A stretch of DNA of 7,980 nucleotides from Candidatus Kerfeldbacteria bacterium. Lineage in GTDB: Bacteria; Patescibacteriota; Patescibacteriia; SBBC01. The position numbers and the translations under genes are program-made. Location: contig CAINXF010000099.1 of the NCBI GenBank assembly GCA_903854795.1, forward strand, positions 1 through 7,980, in the 5' to 3' direction. The notes under the pieces were generated by a model. The model was not told the origin of the DNA and did no database searches. It saw nothing but the letters and a program-made list of their open reading frames with translations. The first letter of the stretch is position 1, and the number at the start of each line of letters is the position of its first letter. This document shows positions 6,102 through 7,980 of the stretch, piece by piece.

Positions 6102-7198
6102 CAAACCGTGGCCACCAACCTGACGTGATCCTTCTCATGGTGCTCGGCACTATCATCGTATTCGGTCTCGTCGCGTTATCGAGCGCCAGTACGGTTATCG
6201 GTCACCAGCAGTACAACGACAGCGCGTATCTCCTCAAGCAACAGCTCGTGAGCGCGCTCATCGGCGTCATCCTGTTTGCAATCATGTACCGGATCGATTA
6301 TCGATACTGGAAGCGATTTGCGTTTCCGCTCCTGCTCGTGTCGATAGGCTTGCTCACCGCGGTGTTTATCCCTGGCATCGGAGTAAAACTTCTCGGCGCA
6401 CAGCGTTGGATACACGTCGGTCCGCGGCTGTTTCAACCGGCCGAGATCGTCAAACTCTTGTTCCTCATTTACCTCGCGAAGTGGTTGAGCGAACGTGGTA
6501 AGAACATCCATGATCGCGCGAACGGGCTTTGGCCGTTCCTCACGGTACTTGGCGTGATCACGCTTCTCATCATGAAGCAGCCGGACATGGGTACGATGAC
6601 TATCATTTTTGTCATCGCACTGTCGTCGTACTTCGTCGCCGGTGCCCCGATACGCGATTTCGTCCTCATCTCAGGCGTCGCCGTGGGCGCGTTCGCAATA
6701 TTGGTGAAAATGGCGCCATACCGTGCACAGCGGCTCATGGTGTTTTTGAACCCGCAACTTGATCCGCAGGGTATTGGCTACCACGTGACGCAGAGTGTGC
6801 TCGCCATCGCGTCCGGCGGCATCTTTGGTCTTGGGCTCGGCCATTCGCGTCAGAAATTCAACTATCTACCAGAAGCCGCAGGCGATTCGATCTTCGCCAT
6901 CATCGCTGAGGAACTCGGCTTGATCGTTGCGCTCATGCTGATCGCACTGTTCATCGTGTTCATCATCCGCGGCTACCGGATCGCGCGGAACGCGCCGGAC
7001 GAATACGGTAAGATCCTTGCCGCCGGCATCACGACGTGGTTCGGGTTCCAGGCGTTCATCAACATCGCTGCGTTGTCACGGTTACTACCGCTAACGGGTA
7101 TTCCGTTGCCGTTCGTCAGCTACGGCGGTACTGCATTGATCACGTCGTTCGCCGCGGTTGGGCTCCTCGCTAACATTTCGCGTCATGCAAAAATCTAA
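6098..7198 (+). CDS. ftsW: Septal peptidoglycan polymerase FtsW (SEDS family)
   Basis: SEDS-family glycosyltransferase that polymerises lipid II at the division site with a class B penicillin-binding protein. 366 residues and about ten membrane segments. Visible signatures: GAQRWIHVGPRLFQPAEIVKL (100-120 region), KQPDMGT (160-166), NYLPEAAGDSIFAIIAEELG (255-274) with the essential aspartate at D263, and LLPLTGIPLPFVSYGGTA (329-346). FtsW and RodA share these motifs; FtsW is chosen because the gene sits between murD and murG, its usual division-cluster position. Start ATG 6098 overlaps the murD stop in ATGA, so translation is probably coupled; no clear Shine-Dalgarno is present. The last 14 nt overlap murG. 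All expected catalytic-region motifs are intact. Confidence 0.95.
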   Translation: MTNRGHQPDVILLMVLGTIIVFGLVALSSASTVIGHQQYNDSAYLLKQQLVSALIGVILFAIMYRIDYRYWKRFAFPLLLVSIGLLTAVFIPGIGVKLLGAQRWIHVGPRLFQPAEIVKLLFLIYLAKWLSERGKNIHDRANGLWPFLTVLGVITLLIMKQPDMGTMTIIFVIALSSYFVAGAPIRDFVLISGVAVGAFAILVKMAPYRAQRLMVFLNPQLDPQGIGYHVTQSVLAIASGGIFGLGLGHSRQKFNYLPEAAGDSIFAIIAEELGLIVALMLIALFIVFIIRGYRIARNAPDEYGKILAAGITTWFGFQAFINIAALSRLLPLTGIPLPFVSYGGTALITSFAAVGLLANISRHAKI

Positions 7199-7980
7199 GT
7201 TACGCTCGATCGTGTTGGTAGGTGGCGGCACCGGAGGTGCGACGACACCGTTGATTGCGATTGCTGAGCAGCTTCGCGCGACGCACCCGGATGTCACGCT
7301 CGCGTTCATCGGGACGTCTGACGGCATCGAACGTAAGCTTGCGAACACCGCCGCCATCACGTTTTTTGCCATCAAAGCCGGAAAGTTTCGCCGATATTTT
7401 TCATTACAGAATCTTAGTGATGTTGTCGCCATTTGCGTAGGATTTTTCCAGGCGTTCCGTTTGCTTGGAAAGATACAGCCAGCGGTCATCGTGAGTGTTG
7501 GAAGTTACGTTGCAGTACCCGTCGTGTGGGCCGGAAAACTTCGTGGTATCCCGATCGTCGTACACCAGCAGGACGTCGTTCCCGGTCTTTCGAATAAACT
7601 GTGTGCTCCTCATGCCCGTGTCATTACGACGGTGTTCGAGGAGACACTTCGATTTTTCCCGAAGGAAAAGGCGGTGTGGACCGGAAATCCGGTGAGAAGT
7701 TCTATTCTGATCACCTCACATGAGCAGGGAATCGATAAATTCAACTTCTCGAGGCAATCGCCAGTGCTGCTTGTTATTGGCGGTGGAACCGGTTCGTTGC
7801 GGATCAATCAACTGGTTAACGAATCGTTGAGCGCGCTGTTGAGCACGTTCCAGATCATTCATTTCACCGGAGGACGTATGTCCGGCGACGAGGCACAAGA
7901 GAATCCGCGATACCGTCGTTTTGATTTTCTCGCCGGTGACATACAATTTGCACTCGCGGCTGCCGACATCGTCGTATGTC
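7185..7980 (+). CDS. murG: UDP-GlcNAc--lipid I N-acetylglucosaminyltransferase MurG, N-terminal 265 residues (cut by right edge)
   Basis: Peripheral membrane GT28 enzyme that adds GlcNAc to lipid I to make lipid II. Visible order: glycine-rich loop GGGTGGATTPLIAIAEQL (13-30), SVGSYVAVPVVWAGKLRGIP (104-123), HQQDVVPGLSNKL (127-139), GNPVR (167-171), the second glycine-rich loop GGGTGSLRINQL (199-210) and FLAGDIQFALAAADIVVC (248-265). The donor-binding region with the usual essential Glu lies beyond the edge. Three motif positions differ from E. coli: GGTGGH has Ala for His (residue 19), HEQN is HQQD, and GGSQGA is GGGTGS. The overall fold and context still make MurG the clear call. ATG 7185 overlaps the ftsW end by 14 nt and has no Shine-Dalgarno, which points to coupled translation; no later Met fits before the first loop. 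Confidence 0.93.
   Translation, partial: MQKSKLRSIVLVGGGTGGATTPLIAIAEQLRATHPDVTLAFIGTSDGIERKLANTAAITFFAIKAGKFRRYFSLQNLSDVVAICVGFFQAFRLLGKIQPAVIVSVGSYVAVPVVWAGKLRGIPIVVHQQDVVPGLSNKLCAPHARVITTVFEETLRFFPKEKAVWTGNPVRSSILITSHEQGIDKFNFSRQSPVLLVIGGGTGSLRINQLVNESLSALLSTFQIIHFTGGRMSGDEAQENPRYRRFDFLAGDIQFALAAADIVVC

Overview
This window is a compact, bacterial, almost entirely coding stretch. It looks like Candidatus Patescibacteria (CPR), most likely Parcubacteria. The grounds are the character of the protein sequences, a small conserved membrane protein glued to mraY, zero or overlapping gene junctions, and a leaderless-looking promoter. TGA ends the glycosyltransferase gene and the murD gene, so the standard bacterial code fits and the UGA-glycine CPR lineages do not. 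The lineage is inferred from gene content and sequence style; no 16S or ribosomal protein gene is present.

Left part, minus strand (1-2523): the N-terminal 229 residues of a PilB/GspE-type pilus ATPase run off the left edge. It has its own near-consensus promoter, TTGACG-17 bp-TATAAT, whose -35 box abuts the stop codon of the gene upstream. That gene encodes a 593-residue polytopic glycosyltransferase of the PMT/ArnT (GT39-like) superfamily.

Right part, plus strand (2524-7980): a peptidoglycan and division cluster, reading small conserved membrane protein (121 aa), mraY, pgeF-murD fusion, ftsW, murG (cut by the right edge). The junctions are TAA directly followed by ATG, a 32-nt gap holding a promoter, a 4-nt ATGA overlap, and a 14-nt overlap. 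The two halves are divergent and their annotated start codons touch: CATATG at 2521-2526 holds both starts, with no intergenic DNA.

The products make a near-continuous stretch of the lipid II pathway. MurD adds D-Glu to UDP-MurNAc-L-Ala, MraY makes lipid I, MurG makes lipid II, and FtsW polymerises it at the septum. The outstanding feature is that the murD gene is one uninterrupted 706-codon reading frame. Its first ~245 residues are a complete-looking PgeF/YfiH (LACC1-type, 'multicopper polyphenol oxidase') domain with the three metal-ligand positions intact. PgeF in E. coli prevents L-Ser from replacing L-Ala at peptide position 1, the step just before MurD acts. The fusion therefore suggests a built-in proofreading module on MurD.
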